From Propionivibrio limicola (GTDB lineage Bacteria > Pseudomonadota > Gammaproteobacteria > Burkholderiales > Rhodocyclaceae): a stretch of 64,000 nucleotides of DNA. A program made the position numbers and the translations under genes. The DNA lies in assembly GCF_009469695.1 (NCBI RefSeq), contig NZ_SSSR01000008.1, positions 1-64,000 on the forward strand, in the 5' to 3' direction. The notes beneath the pieces were generated by a model. That model was not told the DNA's origin. It ran no database searches and saw only the letters and a list, made by a program, of their open reading frames with translations. Position 1 is the first letter of the stretch, and each line of letters opens with the position of its first letter. This document shows positions 52,825-61,210 of the stretch, in pieces.

Positions 52825-54303
52825 TTAACTGTTGGAGTCGCTTGTTTCGCGGTAGCCGCCGCCCAGCGCACGCATCAGGGCCACGTCGAGGGTGAGGGCG
52901 CGCGACTGAAGATCGGTCAGAATGCGCTGGTTGTTCAAAAGCACGTCTTCGGCGTAGAGCACTTCCAGAAAGCTGGAAAGTCCGCCTTCGTAACGATTGC
53001 GGGCGACGCGGTGCGCTTCGCCGGCGGCGGCGACGGCTTCTTCACCCTTGGTCAATCGCGCGCCGAGCGACTTCTGGCTGAGTCCGGCATTGGCGACTTC
53101 CTGCAAGGCCGTGGTGACGGTGCGGTTGTAGTTGGCGACGGCTTGTTCATAACCGGCGGCCGTGCCGCGCAGTTCGCCCGTCAGCCGTCCGCCGGTGAAG
53201 ATCGGCAACGAGATGGCCGGGCCGATGCTGCCGGTGGTTGAACCGCTTTTGCTCAGCATGTTCAGGCCCAGCGAGTGCACGCCGATGAAAGCGGCGAGAT
53301 TGACGTTCGGGTAAAACTCGGCCTTTTTCTGGTCGATCCGGTACGCGTAGGCTTCGGCCTGCAGGCGTGCCGCGACGACATCCGGGCGCCGGCCGAGAAG
53401 GTTGGCGGCAAGTTTGTCGGGGAGTCCGAACCGGCGATGCAGATTGATGGCCGGACGTTCGATGGCCAGTCCGCGGTCAGGGCCGGCGCCGAGCAAGGCG
53501 GCCAGCCGGTTGCGTTGCAGTCCGATCTGCTCTTCATACAGAAGCAGTTCGCCTTCGGCACTTGCGCGCCGGGCTTCGGCCTCGCGCAAGCTGCCGCGCG
53601 TTTCCAGACCGTTGGCGAATCGCTCGGCGAACAGGGCGGCCGTTCGGCTCCGAACTTCCAGCGAGCGCGCGGCGGTGTCGCGGGCGGCGAAGAGGCGGGC
53701 GAGTTCGGCGTAGTCGGTGGCAATGGCGGCGGCGAGGCTCAGGCGGGCTTGCGCCATTTCCGCCTTGCTTGCTTCAAGCTCCGAGGTGGCGGCGGCGAGC
53801 CCGGCGCGGTTCTTGCCCCAGAAGTCGAGCTCCCAACTGAAGTCGAGCGTGGCCCGGCCGTAATCCTGCCAGCCTTCCGGGGTCATCGATTTCGGGGTCA
53901 GATAGTTGTAGCTCTGACGCTGTTCGGTGGCCGAAGCGTTGGCACCGATCTGCGGCAGTAGCGCGGAACCGGAAATCTGGCTCGCGGCTTCCGCGTAACG
54001 GACGCGGGCCGCGGCGACGGCGAGGTCGGGCGAATCGCGCAAGGCTTCTTCGATCAGCGCGTTGAGCTGCGGATCTTCGTAGGCGCGCCACCATTGATCG
54101 TCCGGCCAATCCGTGCTCGGGCTGGTGAACGACATGGCCGTCTGATAGTCCGTGGCTGGCTTGAGGCGAGCGAGTGCGTCGAGTGATGGAAGCTGGGCGC
54201 ATCCGCTTGCGGCAAGTGCGAGGGTGAGCGCGATGGTGAGTCCAAGGGGCTTACTGCGCAGATGCGGCAAGCGTGTTCGCGGTGGAGGGGGGCAGAAACG
54301 CAT
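52825..54303 (-). CDS. NodT-family outer-membrane efflux lipoprotein
   Basis: A 492-residue TolC-like outer-membrane channel. The signal peptide ends with a lipobox ASGC, so C34 is the likely lipid attachment site. Two OEP repeats follow, including PDDQWWRAYEDPQLNALIEEAL early and the duplicated helical core. It is the first gene of the outer-membrane factor-emrA-emrB operon, starting with ATG after GAGGT, and diverges from tetR across 108 bases with operator-like repeats. Confidence 0.93.
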   Translation of the reverse strand: MRFCPPPPRTRLPHLRSKPLGLTIALTLALAASGCAQLPSLDALARLKPATDYQTAMSFTSPSTDWPDDQWWRAYEDPQLNALIEEALRDSPDLAVAAARVRYAEAASQISGSALLPQIGANASATEQRQSYNYLTPKSMTPEGWQDYGRATLDFSWELDFWGKNRAGLAAATSELEASKAEMAQARLSLAAAIATDYAELARLFAARDTAARSLEVRSRTAALFAERFANGLETRGSLREAEARRASAEGELLLYEEQIGLQRNRLAALLGAGPDRGLAIERPAINLHRRFGLPDKLAANLLGRRPDVVAARLQAEAYAYRIDQKKAEFYPNVNLAAFIGVHSLGLNMLSKSGSTTGSIGPAISLPIFTGGRLTGELRGTAAGYEQAVANYNRTVTTALQEVANAGLSQKSLGARLTKGEEAVAAAGEAHRVARNRYEGGLSSFLEVLYAEDVLLNNQRILTDLQSRALTLDVALMRALGGGYRETSDSNS

Positions 54304-54320
54304 AACGACCTCGTGTTTAT

Positions 54321-54383
54321 AACTGTACGGTACAGTTTAATTTTGTGTTTTTTCTGCGTCAAGCTAAACTGTACGGGTTGGTT
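54321..54383. promoter_or_regulatory. Paired TetR operator-like repeats
   Basis: AACTGTAC/GTACAGTT at 54321-54337 is a near-perfect 17-base palindrome. A second copy at 54367-54383 has the same left half (AACTGTACGG) and a degenerate right half. The first lies 18 bases before the efflux operon start, the second 29 bases before tetR. One site for each promoter fits a repressor that controls both genes. Confidence 0.75.
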
Positions 54384-54411
54384 TAGTTAAGATGGAAAAG
54401 ACAAGGCGGCG

Positions 54412-55017
54412 ATGAGAGCGAAAAGTGAAACGAAGCGGCAGGCCATCCTCGACGTGGCGACCGAGGTCTTTCGTGAAGTCGGTTTCGAGCGGGCCTCGAT
54501 GTCGGAAATCTGCGCGCGTGTCGGCGGGTCGAAGGCGACGATTTACAACTATTTCCCGTCGAAGGAAGAGTTGTTTTTCGAAATCATGTTCCGTTCGACC
54601 GAGAAGGAATTCGAGGCAACCCACGAGGCGCTCGATCCGTTTACGGATGATATTGCCGAGTCGCTATGTCATTTCGGCGAAAGACTGCTGGCGCTCCTGT
54701 TTTCGCCTGAAGTCCAGGCGGCCAGGCGACTGATCGTTTCGGAGGCTGGGCGCGGCGAACTGGGTCGCCTGTGTTTCGAACGTGGGCCGCAGCGCAGTCT
54801 GGCCATGGTTTCCGACTTTCTGCAGGCGGCGATGGATCTTGGCAAGCTGCGTCAGGCCGACGCGCAAGTTGCTACATTGCACCTGCGCGGCTTGCTCGAA
54901 GCCGAGCTACTCGACCACTTCTTGTTTCAAGTGCCGGTCGAGGTGAGCGAGGAAAAAATCAGAGGGATCGTCGTGCGTGCGGTGACCGTGTTCATCGCGG
55001 CGTATGGGCCAGTCTGA
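54412..55017 (+). CDS. TetR family repressor of the efflux operon
   Basis: A 201-residue protein with the TetR DNA-binding domain at residues 1-55 (RQAILDVATEVFREVGFERASM, GGSKATIYNYFPSKEELF). The C-terminal ligand domain is like AcrR/TetR_C regulators of efflux. It is divergent from the outer-membrane factor-emrAB operon and flanked by the repeats at 54321-54383, so local repression and relief by a pump substrate are likely. It faces the ene-reductase gene convergently. Confidence 0.92.
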   Translation: MRAKSETKRQAILDVATEVFREVGFERASMSEICARVGGSKATIYNYFPSKEELFFEIMFRSTEKEFEATHEALDPFTDDIAESLCHFGERLLALLFSPEVQAARRLIVSEAGRGELGRLCFERGPQRSLAMVSDFLQAAMDLGKLRQADAQVATLHLRGLLEAELLDHFLFQVPVEVSEEKIRGIVVRAVTVFIAAYGPV

Positions 55018-55078
55018 AGGATACTTTTGCCGTATCCGACAATCTCCCTGTTTCGCTCGCAGACTGGCTAATGCCCGG

Positions 55079-56179
55079 TCAGGAATTACGCTTGTAGCGC
55101 TCCAGCCAGTGGGCGTAGGGGGCTGGGAGAACCCAATCCGGCTTGTCGATGTGCAGGGATTGTGCGGCCTGGTACGTCCAGTGCGGATTGGATAGATGCA
55201 CGCGGCCGATCATCACCAAATCGAGCTGTCCGGCGGCCACCGCATGCTCGGCAAGGGCGGGCGTGTCGATGTTCCATGACGAGGCGACGGGCATGCCCGC
55301 CTTGTGACGCACGCGTTCGGCGACAGGTGTGAGGAAGGCCGGTCCCCAAGGGATATCCGCGTGTGGCGTCGAGAAGCCGACGCTGACGTTCAGCAGGTCA
55401 AGGCCGCCGGCGCGGAACTTACGGGCGAGTTCGATCGCCTCCGCGAGCGTCTCTGCATCGCGACCGTCGTATTCGATGACGCCGAAACGGGCCGTCAGCG
55501 GCAGGTTCTCCGGCCACACTTCGCGCACAGCGGCGAGCGTTTCGAGCAGGAAGCGGCTGCGTCCGGCCAGATCGCCGCCGTACTCGTCGGTGCGCTGGTT
55601 GGCGTGCACCGAGAAGAAGCTCTGGCCGAGATAACCGTGCGCGAAATGCAGTTCCAGCCATTCAAAACCGGCATCGCGGGCGCGGCGGGCGGCAGCCACG
55701 AAGTCCAAGCGAACGCGTGCGATGTCTTCCACCGTCATTTCTTTGGGAATACGCGGCAAACCGCCGCCGAAGGCGACGGGCGAGGGCGAAATCGTCTCCC
55801 AGTAGCGCGGATCGTCTTTGGCGATGTGGTCGTCGCCTTCCCACGGCAGGTTGGCATTCGCCTTGCGCCCGGCGTGGCCGATCTGGATGCCGGCTACCGC
55901 GCCGCCTGCCTTGATGCCTTTGGCGATTTTTGCCAGCCCTTCGGCCTGCGCATCGTCCCAGAGCCCGAGGCACGACGGGGTAATCCGTCCCTCCGGCGCA
56001 ATGGCGGTGGCTTCGACGATCACGAGACCGGGGCCGCCGCGCGAGAGCGTGCTGTAGTGACTCCAGTGGAAGTCGTTGGAAAAGCCGTCCGTGGCGCTGA
56101 AAACGCACATCGGCGGAACGGCGATCCGGTTGCGTAGCGTGACGTCCTTGAGTTTGAAAGGGGTAAATAGGGATGACAT
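55079..56179 (-). CDS. NADH:flavin oxidoreductase, old yellow enzyme (YqjM/XenA class)
   Basis: A 366-residue FMN TIM-barrel ene-reductase. It has PPMCVFSA with redox-tuning C25, GHAGRK near 102, H178/H181 and Y183 in LHFAHGYLGQSFFS, and the phosphate-binding IGRVHLSNP near the end. Relatives reduce alpha,beta-unsaturated carbonyls, quinones, nitroesters and nitroaromatics. It is the last of four minus-strand genes (VOC, MDR reductase, DJ-1, OYE) that look like one electrophile-defence operon. Confidence 0.93.
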   Translation of the reverse strand: MSSLFTPFKLKDVTLRNRIAVPPMCVFSATDGFSNDFHWSHYSTLSRGGPGLVIVEATAIAPEGRITPSCLGLWDDAQAEGLAKIAKGIKAGGAVAGIQIGHAGRKANANLPWEGDDHIAKDDPRYWETISPSPVAFGGGLPRIPKEMTVEDIARVRLDFVAAARRARDAGFEWLELHFAHGYLGQSFFSVHANQRTDEYGGDLAGRSRFLLETLAAVREVWPENLPLTARFGVIEYDGRDAETLAEAIELARKFRAGGLDLLNVSVGFSTPHADIPWGPAFLTPVAERVRHKAGMPVASSWNIDTPALAEHAVAAGQLDLVMIGRVHLSNPHWTYQAAQSLHIDKPDWVLPAPYAHWLERYKRNS

Positions 56180-56242
56180 GGTTTTCTTAGATAGCCTGGT
56201 TCTTGATGAAGGGTTAGTGAGAGGAGAGTGCGATGGCGGGTA

Positions 56243-56953
56243 TCAGGGCGTTGCTGCGGTTTCACGGGTGGCTTCGAGCACCAGATCGGCCACCTTCTCC
56301 GACGACGCGGGGTTCTGGCCGGTGACAAGGCGCCCGTCACGCACCGCGAACGGCTTGAAATTCGGTCCGCTCTCGTAGCGTGCACCGAGATCGCGGATGC
56401 GCGATTCCAGCGCAAACGGAACCTGCTTCTCCATTTTTGCAGCCACTTCCTCGCTGTTGGAGAATGCCGCCACACGACGCCCAGCGACCAATGGTTTGCC
56501 GGTCTCGTCCCTGGCATTGACCAGACCGGCCGGTCCATGACAGACCGCGGCAATCACTTTTCCTTCTCCCCACGCTTCGCTCACCAGCTTCGCCAACCGC
56601 TCGCTCTGGGGGAAATCCCACATTGTGCCGTGGCCACCGGGCAGAAACACCGCGGCGTAGGGGGCCGAATTGACCGAATCGAGCTTGATCGACGCTTCGA
56701 TCCTGACGCGTGCGGCCGGATCTTTTAAAAACCGCTCGACGCTCGGAGGGTTTTTCCCTTCCGGGCGGACCGAACCCGGATCGATCGGTGCCTTGCCTCC
56801 TTGAATGGAGGCAACATCAACCTCCGCGCCCGCATCGACAAAGGCGTAGTAGGGCGTGGTGAATTCCTCAAGCCAAAGCCCGGTCGGATGATCGGCGCTA
56901 CCGGCAATGGCGTGAGATGTGAGAACAACGAGGATTTTTAACGCGGGAGTCAT
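56243..56953 (-). CDS. DJ-1/PfpI superfamily protein, Hsp31/glyoxalase III type
   Basis: A 236-residue protein. The nucleophile elbow AAVCHGPAGL places C138 followed by H139, and GLWLEE (E30) supplies the acid typical of the Hsp31-like class; FLPGGHGTMWDF is also characteristic. Relatives act as glutathione-independent glyoxalases, deglycase-like enzymes or chaperones. ATG at 56953 follows AGGAAAA; the longer upstream frame is shadow. 50 bases after the MDR reductase, 63 before OYE. Confidence 0.9.
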   Translation of the reverse strand: MTPALKILVVLTSHAIAGSADHPTGLWLEEFTTPYYAFVDAGAEVDVASIQGGKAPIDPGSVRPEGKNPPSVERFLKDPAARVRIEASIKLDSVNSAPYAAVFLPGGHGTMWDFPQSERLAKLVSEAWGEGKVIAAVCHGPAGLVNARDETGKPLVAGRRVAAFSNSEEVAAKMEKQVPFALESRIRDLGARYESGPNFKPFAVRDGRLVTGQNPASSEKVADLVLEATRETAATP

Positions 56954-57002
56954 AGCAAGTTTTCCTGATAACTGAGTTTGAAAAAATCGGCGGTTACGCG
57001 AT

Positions 57003-57983
57003 TCATGAAGAAGGGAGCAGCACGAGCGGCTTGCCGGAGAAGCCGCGGTGGCGCAGAGCATCAAGGAATTCGGGCAGTTCCGAAAAATCGCGTTGGACTT
57101 GCGTCTCGGGCTCCATGCCGCCAGTCGCCAGCGCGTCAAGCATCCGCTCGCCCGCGGCTATCAGCCGCGCCCAGGCCTCGTCGCTGCCGTGCCGATGCAA
57201 GGCGCCCAGGGCTACTTCATGCAAGGAAACGGCCTGTTCGAATGCGGGAAACGGCCATTGCGCCACGCGCCCCTGAATGCAGACGAGATGGCCGTTGGCT
57301 TCAAGCCGCGCTGCCAGCTGTGCGGCCCGATCTGGCCCGACGCTGTCGATCACCGCATAAAACGCCCGATCTTCCAGCGTGCCCAGTTCCGCAACGCACC
57401 GGGAAACGCCCAGCGAATTGAGTCGATGCCAGTGACGTTCGTGGCAAATGGCGCTGACGGAAAAACCCCTTTCCGCGGCTAGTTGCGCCACATAGTGACC
57501 GACGGCGCCACCGGCGCCACTGATCAGAAAGGCGGCGCCTTTTCGAGCCGGAACTTTCTCGATGGCCTGCCAGGCCGTCAATCCGGGGCAGGGGAAACTC
57601 GCGGCCGTCGCAAAGTCGAGCGCATCCGGGACGCGCATCAATGCGCGGACGGCCAGCGGTGTGTATTCCGCGAAACTGCCTAAGCGGTGAAGATTCTGGT
57701 GATAGGCAACCCGCTGGCCGAGCCAGGATGCGGAAATGCCTTCGCCCGTCGCCACGACGACGCCTGCGCCATCGACCCCGGGGACATGGCCCGGCCGCCA
57801 ACTGTCAATCTTGCCAAGCACCTTCCAGTCCACCGGATTGAGTCCGATCGCCGCATTGCGAACGAGTACCTCGCCCGCCGCAAGTGGTTGGATTGGACCA
57901 TTTTGCATGCGCAGACCGAGCGGATCGTGCCCCGTCTGCCAGACCCACTTTTTGCATACAGCCGGAACGCTCACGCAGTCCAT
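57003..57983 (-). CDS. Zinc-less MDR family quinone/enone reductase
   Basis: A 326-residue medium-chain dehydrogenase/reductase with NAAIGLNPVDWKVLG and VPGVDGAGVV (GroES-like part) and the Rossmann motif GAGGAVGHYVAQLA near residue 155. It lacks the structural and catalytic zinc cysteines, as in NADPH:quinone oxidoreductases and enone reductases. The start lies two bases beyond the VOC stop, so translation is probably coupled. Role: reduction of quinones or unsaturated aldehydes. Confidence 0.88.
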   Translation of the reverse strand: MDCVSVPAVCKKWVWQTGHDPLGLRMQNGPIQPLAAGEVLVRNAAIGLNPVDWKVLGKIDSWRPGHVPGVDGAGVVVATGEGISASWLGQRVAYHQNLHRLGSFAEYTPLAVRALMRVPDALDFATAASFPCPGLTAWQAIEKVPARKGAAFLISGAGGAVGHYVAQLAAERGFSVSAICHERHWHRLNSLGVSRCVAELGTLEDRAFYAVIDSVGPDRAAQLAARLEANGHLVCIQGRVAQWPFPAFEQAVSLHEVALGALHRHGSDEAWARLIAAGERMLDALATGGMEPETQVQRDFSELPEFLDALRHRGFSGKPLVLLPSS

Positions 57984-57985
57984 GA

Positions 57986-58261
57986 TCAGCGTTCTCCCGA
58001 CTGGTACGCGCCTGCCGAGTATGTCAGCTCGGAGCTGTGGCTATAGATTTCAAGAATGTTGCCGAACGGGTCTTCCATGTAGACCATGCGGTAAGGCTTT
58101 TCGCCCGGGAAGTACTCACGCACCGGCATGCGCTGCTTGCCGCCGGCAGCGACGATTTTTTCGGCCATCCCTTTGACCTCGGTGTAGAACTTGACGGCCG
58201 CGTCGAGCTCGGTGAGCGACAGGCCGATATGGGAAAAGCAGCGAGGGTAGGGCAATGCCAT
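57986..58261 (-). CDS. Glyoxalase-like VOC protein with apparent internal deletion
   Basis: A 91-residue product that starts PYPRCFSHIGLSLTELDAAVKFYTEV and continues directly into EKIVAAGGKQRMPVREYFPG and EDPFGNILEIYSHS. Full-length relatives, as I know them, have about 70 more residues between FYTEV and the EKIVAAGG segment, including metal- and substrate-binding strands. The frame is intact, so the gene may be a shortened but expressed relic. The first metal histidine (SHIG) and the later glutamate (LEIYSHS) remain. GAAGGA lies at the start. First gene of the detoxification run. Confidence 0.8.
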   Translation of the reverse strand: MALPYPRCFSHIGLSLTELDAAVKFYTEVKGMAEKIVAAGGKQRMPVREYFPGEKPYRMVYMEDPFGNILEIYSHSSELTYSAGAYQSGER

Positions 58262-58332
58262 GTCAGATTGTCCTTCGCAATTGGAATGGGCATACTTTAG
58301 ACAGGTACGGCTATAAACTGAACAGTGATTTG

Positions 58333-58349
58333 GTTATGTGATCCATAAC
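58333..58349. promoter_or_regulatory. Inverted repeat at the LysR gene start, divergent promoter
   Basis: GTTATG and CATAAC flank TGATC. The repeat lies in the 96-base gap between the VOC gene (minus) and the LysR gene (plus), 8 bases before the LysR ATG, where an autoregulatory LysR box could sit. No clear ribosome binding site precedes the LysR gene. Confidence 0.5.
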
Positions 58350-58357
58350 ATATTCTT

Positions 58358-59242
58358 ATGATAAATCCCCAATGGCTTCATACGTTCACCACCCTGATCG
58401 AGCTGGGGAGCTTCACGCGCGCCGGTGAGCGCCTTGGGGTGACTCAGGCGGCGGTCAGCCTACATGTCCGGCATCTGGAGGAGAAGTTCGGCACGCTATT
58501 TATTCGCAGACCGCGTCAGCTGGAACTCACTCCGACCGGGAAAACGCTGGCCGAATACTGCCGGGAAATCGATCAGGTCAATAAACGCTTTGAGTTGCGA
58601 CTCTCGGAAACAGAAGCCGATTGTGGCGAGATTACGCTGACCAGTCCCGGTAGCATCGGCCTTGCCGTCTATCCGTTGCTGCTCGACCTGCAAGCCGCGC
58701 ACCCGGGGCTGACCGTCCGGCACCGCTTCGCCCCCGACCCCGAGGTGCTCGAAGCTGTCGTGCAGAACCGTTATGAACTTGGATTGATGACCTACCGCCC
58801 GGACGACGTGCGCATCGCCGCTAGTCTCTTTGCCGAAGAGGCGCTCGAACTGGTTGTGCCGGCCGGCAAGGACGTGCAGGTCTGGGCCGATCTCGAACGC
58901 ATCGGCTTCATCGACCATCCCGACGGACAGGCGATGGCCAGCCGGCTGCTGAGCCGGATTTTCCCCGGTAATGCCGGTATCCGCCACATCCCCTGTCATG
59001 GCTTCATCAACCATATCGGCATGATTCTGGAGCCGGTGGCGCGCGGGCTCGGCTTTGCGGTCATCCCGCAATATGCGCGGCAGGCGTTTGCCCGTCAGGA
59101 GGCGATCAGGGTCGTTATTCATCCGACAACCGTTATCGACACACTGTGGCTTATCCACCGCGCCGAATGGCCGCTCTCAGCGCGTGCCGGGCGTGCGGTC
59201 GAATTCCTGCGCCAGCGCATCGGCGAGAAGCATTGTGTGTGA
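58358..59242 (+). CDS. LysR family transcriptional regulator
   Basis: A 294-residue LysR protein with helix-turn-helix at residues 1-62 (NPQWLHTFTTLIELGSFTRA, GVTQAAVSLHVRHLE, RRPRQLELTPTG) and an effector-binding domain (TSPGSIGLAVYPLLLDLQ). Divergent from the VOC-MDR-DJ-1-OYE genes and upstream of the SRPBCC and dehydrogenase genes, so either or both could be targets. The start ATG at 58358 has almost no Shine-Dalgarno sequence. Confidence 0.9.
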   Translation: MINPQWLHTFTTLIELGSFTRAGERLGVTQAAVSLHVRHLEEKFGTLFIRRPRQLELTPTGKTLAEYCREIDQVNKRFELRLSETEADCGEITLTSPGSIGLAVYPLLLDLQAAHPGLTVRHRFAPDPEVLEAVVQNRYELGLMTYRPDDVRIAASLFAEEALELVVPAGKDVQVWADLERIGFIDHPDGQAMASRLLSRIFPGNAGIRHIPCHGFINHIGMILEPVARGLGFAVIPQYARQAFARQEAIRVVIHPTTVIDTLWLIHRAEWPLSARAGRAVEFLRQRIGEKHCV

Positions 59243-59378
59243 TATTTGTATGCGTGATATGTGAAATTAAAAATTGTCATTGGATTTATTTCTCTGCTTT
59301 TTTCATGATGTGGCCACGCGCTGACGACCTTTTCCAGATCGCTAGCGAAACCTTCGTAATCACATCAGGAGCAGTCCA

Positions 59379-59897
59379 ATGAACGAAATCATCTGGCCGG
59401 AAGGCTACCTTCCCGGTTTCACCGACAACTTTGCCTCGAACGAAATGATTGTCGCCGGTCTTTCCGTCGCCGACGTCTGGCCGTTTCTGAATACCCCGGC
59501 GCTGTGGCCGACCTATTACGCCAATTCGGCCAACCCGAGTTTCTATGACGGGAAGGGGCCGGAACTGGAAGACGGTGTGCGTTTCTACTTCGAAACGTTC
59601 GGTTTTCCGGTTGAGGCGCAAGTCGTTGAGCATGTGGCTCCGGTTGGCGGCCAGCCCGCTCGCGTCGCCTGGCACGGCTGGGCTGGCCGCACGGCGGAAG
59701 ACCGCCTCGACGTCCATCACGCCTGGTTGCTCGAAGACCTCTCCGGTGGCCGCGTGCGCATCCTTACGCAGGAAACGCAGAGGGGAAAACCGGCGCAGGC
59801 CCTCGCGGCCGCGGAGCCGAATCCGATGATCAACGGCCACGACCAGTGGCTCAAGGGCTTGGTCGCTGCGACGTTCGAAGCAAAATCGGCCAACTAG
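59379..59897 (+). CDS. SRPBCC/START-like ligand-binding domain protein
   Basis: A 172-residue protein with a polyketide cyclase/SRPBCC-like layout: IVAGLSVADVWPFLNTPALWPTYY early (helix-grip entry), FYFETFGFPVEAQV, VAWHGWAG and a C-terminal helix DQWLKGLVAATFEAK. Function is unknown; such proteins bind small hydrophobic ligands. AGGAGCAG is 13 bases upstream. The oxidoreductase gene follows by 15 bases and is likely co-transcribed. Confidence 0.75.
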   Translation: MNEIIWPEGYLPGFTDNFASNEMIVAGLSVADVWPFLNTPALWPTYYANSANPSFYDGKGPELEDGVRFYFETFGFPVEAQVVEHVAPVGGQPARVAWHGWAGRTAEDRLDVHHAWLLEDLSGGRVRILTQETQRGKPAQALAAAEPNPMINGHDQWLKGLVAATFEAKSAN

Positions 59898-59912
59898 TCA
59901 GGAGACGATTCC

Positions 59913-60779
59913 ATGTCCAACATTGCTTTTCTCGGTCTCGGTGCAATGGGCTGCCGCATGGCCGCCCATCTGATCAAGGCCGGACACAAACTGACCGTCT
60001 GGAACCGGACACCCAAAGCCGCCGAGGCGCTGCTCGCGGCCGGGACGACATGGGCGAAGACGCCGGCCGAGGCAGCGCGGGGAGCCGACTTCGTGATTGC
60101 GATGGTGCGCGACGATGCCGCCTCGCGCTCGGTCTGGTGCGATTCGGCGACGGGGGCGTTGGCGGCGATGCAGCCCGGCGCCATCGCTATCGAAAGCTCG
60201 ACGCTGTCGGTCCGCTGGATGCGAGAGCTTGGGCGGTTGGCGCAGGCGTGCCGCATCGGGTTTGTCGAAGCGCCGGTGTCCGGCTCGCGGCCGGCCGCCG
60301 AGGCGGCCCAACTTGTCTATCTCGTCGGCGGCGACACCGAGGTGCTGATTCGTGCCGGGGATCTACTTAAAGCCATGGGCGCCGCGATCCATCACGTCGG
60401 GCCGGTCGGATCAGGCACGCTGGTGAAGCTGGCGACGAACGCGCTGCTCGGCCTTCAGGTGACGGGGCTCGCCGAACTCGCCGGTATGCTGGCGAGCAAC
60501 GGTGCCGATGTTGCCCGTTCGCTGCAGGCGATCGCTGCCACCCCGGTATGGTCGCCCGTCGATAACGTGATCGCCGGTTCCATGTTGCGCGGCGACTTCC
60601 AGCCGCAATTCCCGGTCGAGCTGATCGAAAAGGACTTCGGCTATACGCTCGCTGCGGTCGGTTCAGACGCCGCTGCGCCAACGCTGGCCGCGGCCCGCGC
60701 GGTGTTCCGGAAGGGCATCGACGCTGGCTTCGGTGGGCAAAACATGACGGCGGTCGCCCGGCTGTTCGCTACCGAGTGA
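59913..60779 (+). CDS. 3-hydroxyisobutyrate dehydrogenase-like (beta-hydroxyacid) dehydrogenase
   Basis: A 288-residue NAD(P)-dependent enzyme. N-terminal FLGLGAMGCRMAAHLIKAGH for cofactor, EAPVSGSRPAAEAAQLVYLVGG near residue 118 (substrate site), and catalytic lysine in GTLVKLATNALL near 171. Relatives oxidise 3-hydroxy acids or reduce aldehydic acids such as succinic semialdehyde and glyoxylate. A CAGGAGA ribosome binding site precedes the ATG. The natural substrate cannot be decided. Confidence 0.88.
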   Translation: MSNIAFLGLGAMGCRMAAHLIKAGHKLTVWNRTPKAAEALLAAGTTWAKTPAEAARGADFVIAMVRDDAASRSVWCDSATGALAAMQPGAIAIESSTLSVRWMRELGRLAQACRIGFVEAPVSGSRPAAEAAQLVYLVGGDTEVLIRAGDLLKAMGAAIHHVGPVGSGTLVKLATNALLGLQVTGLAELAGMLASNGADVARSLQAIAATPVWSPVDNVIAGSMLRGDFQPQFPVELIEKDFGYTLAAVGSDAAAPTLAAARAVFRKGIDAGFGGQNMTAVARLFATE

Positions 60780-60786
60780 GCCGCGT

Positions 60787-60812
60787 GAGGGCGCCGGATG
60801 CGCTCTCTTTTA
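60787..60812. terminator. Terminator between the dehydrogenase and DUF4186-like genes
   Basis: GAGGGCGC pairs with GCGCTCTC (one mismatch-type pair) around CGGAT and is followed by TTTT, 8 bases after the dehydrogenase stop. It abuts the stop of the convergent minus-strand gene. Confidence 0.65.
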
Positions 60813-61205
60813 AAAAAGTGGTAAAGACGTGCCGGCGGGCGGCGCCGAGAGCGGCAAATCCTGTTCATCCAGCCCGCGCATGATTGCGTCGACGACGTGC
60901 GCCTGTTCCTCCGGCGTCAGCAAACGACCGGCTGGGATGTCGTGCCATTTTTTCAGGCACTTGCGGCAGCAGGTCGCTGTCGCGTGCTGGGCGATGAAAA
61001 CTGGGTGGCCGCGGAAGGGCGTCTGCTTGCCGTCGTTGGGCAACTCGGCCGGCGCCAGCCGTTGCGCGATGAAGGCTTGCGCGTGTTCAACGACAGTGTC
61101 CCGTCCCTTGGCGAGAAAATAGGCTCGCTCTTTCTTGCCCAGCGAGAAGCCCCTACGGAAGCGTGATCGGGGCAGGGCAGCGAACAGATCGTCAAGGTCG
61201 CGCAT
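60810..61205 (-). CDS. DUF4186-like protein
   Basis: A 131-residue soluble protein: RDLDDLFAALPRSRFRRGFSLG at the N-terminus, then NDGKQTPFRGHPVFIAQHATATCC and RKCLKKWHDIPAGRLLTPEE. The Cys/His-rich core (TCCRKCLKKWH) resembles a small zinc-binding or nuclease-like element and the layout matches what I know as DUF4186, a family without known function. ATG at 61205 starts 6 bases after the LysR stop, likely one operon with that regulator. Confidence 0.75.
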   Translation of the reverse strand: MRDLDDLFAALPRSRFRRGFSLGKKERAYFLAKGRDTVVEHAQAFIAQRLAPAELPNDGKQTPFRGHPVFIAQHATATCCRKCLKKWHDIPAGRLLTPEEQAHVVDAIMRGLDEQDLPLSAPPAGTSLPLF

Positions 61206-61210
61206 GGCGT

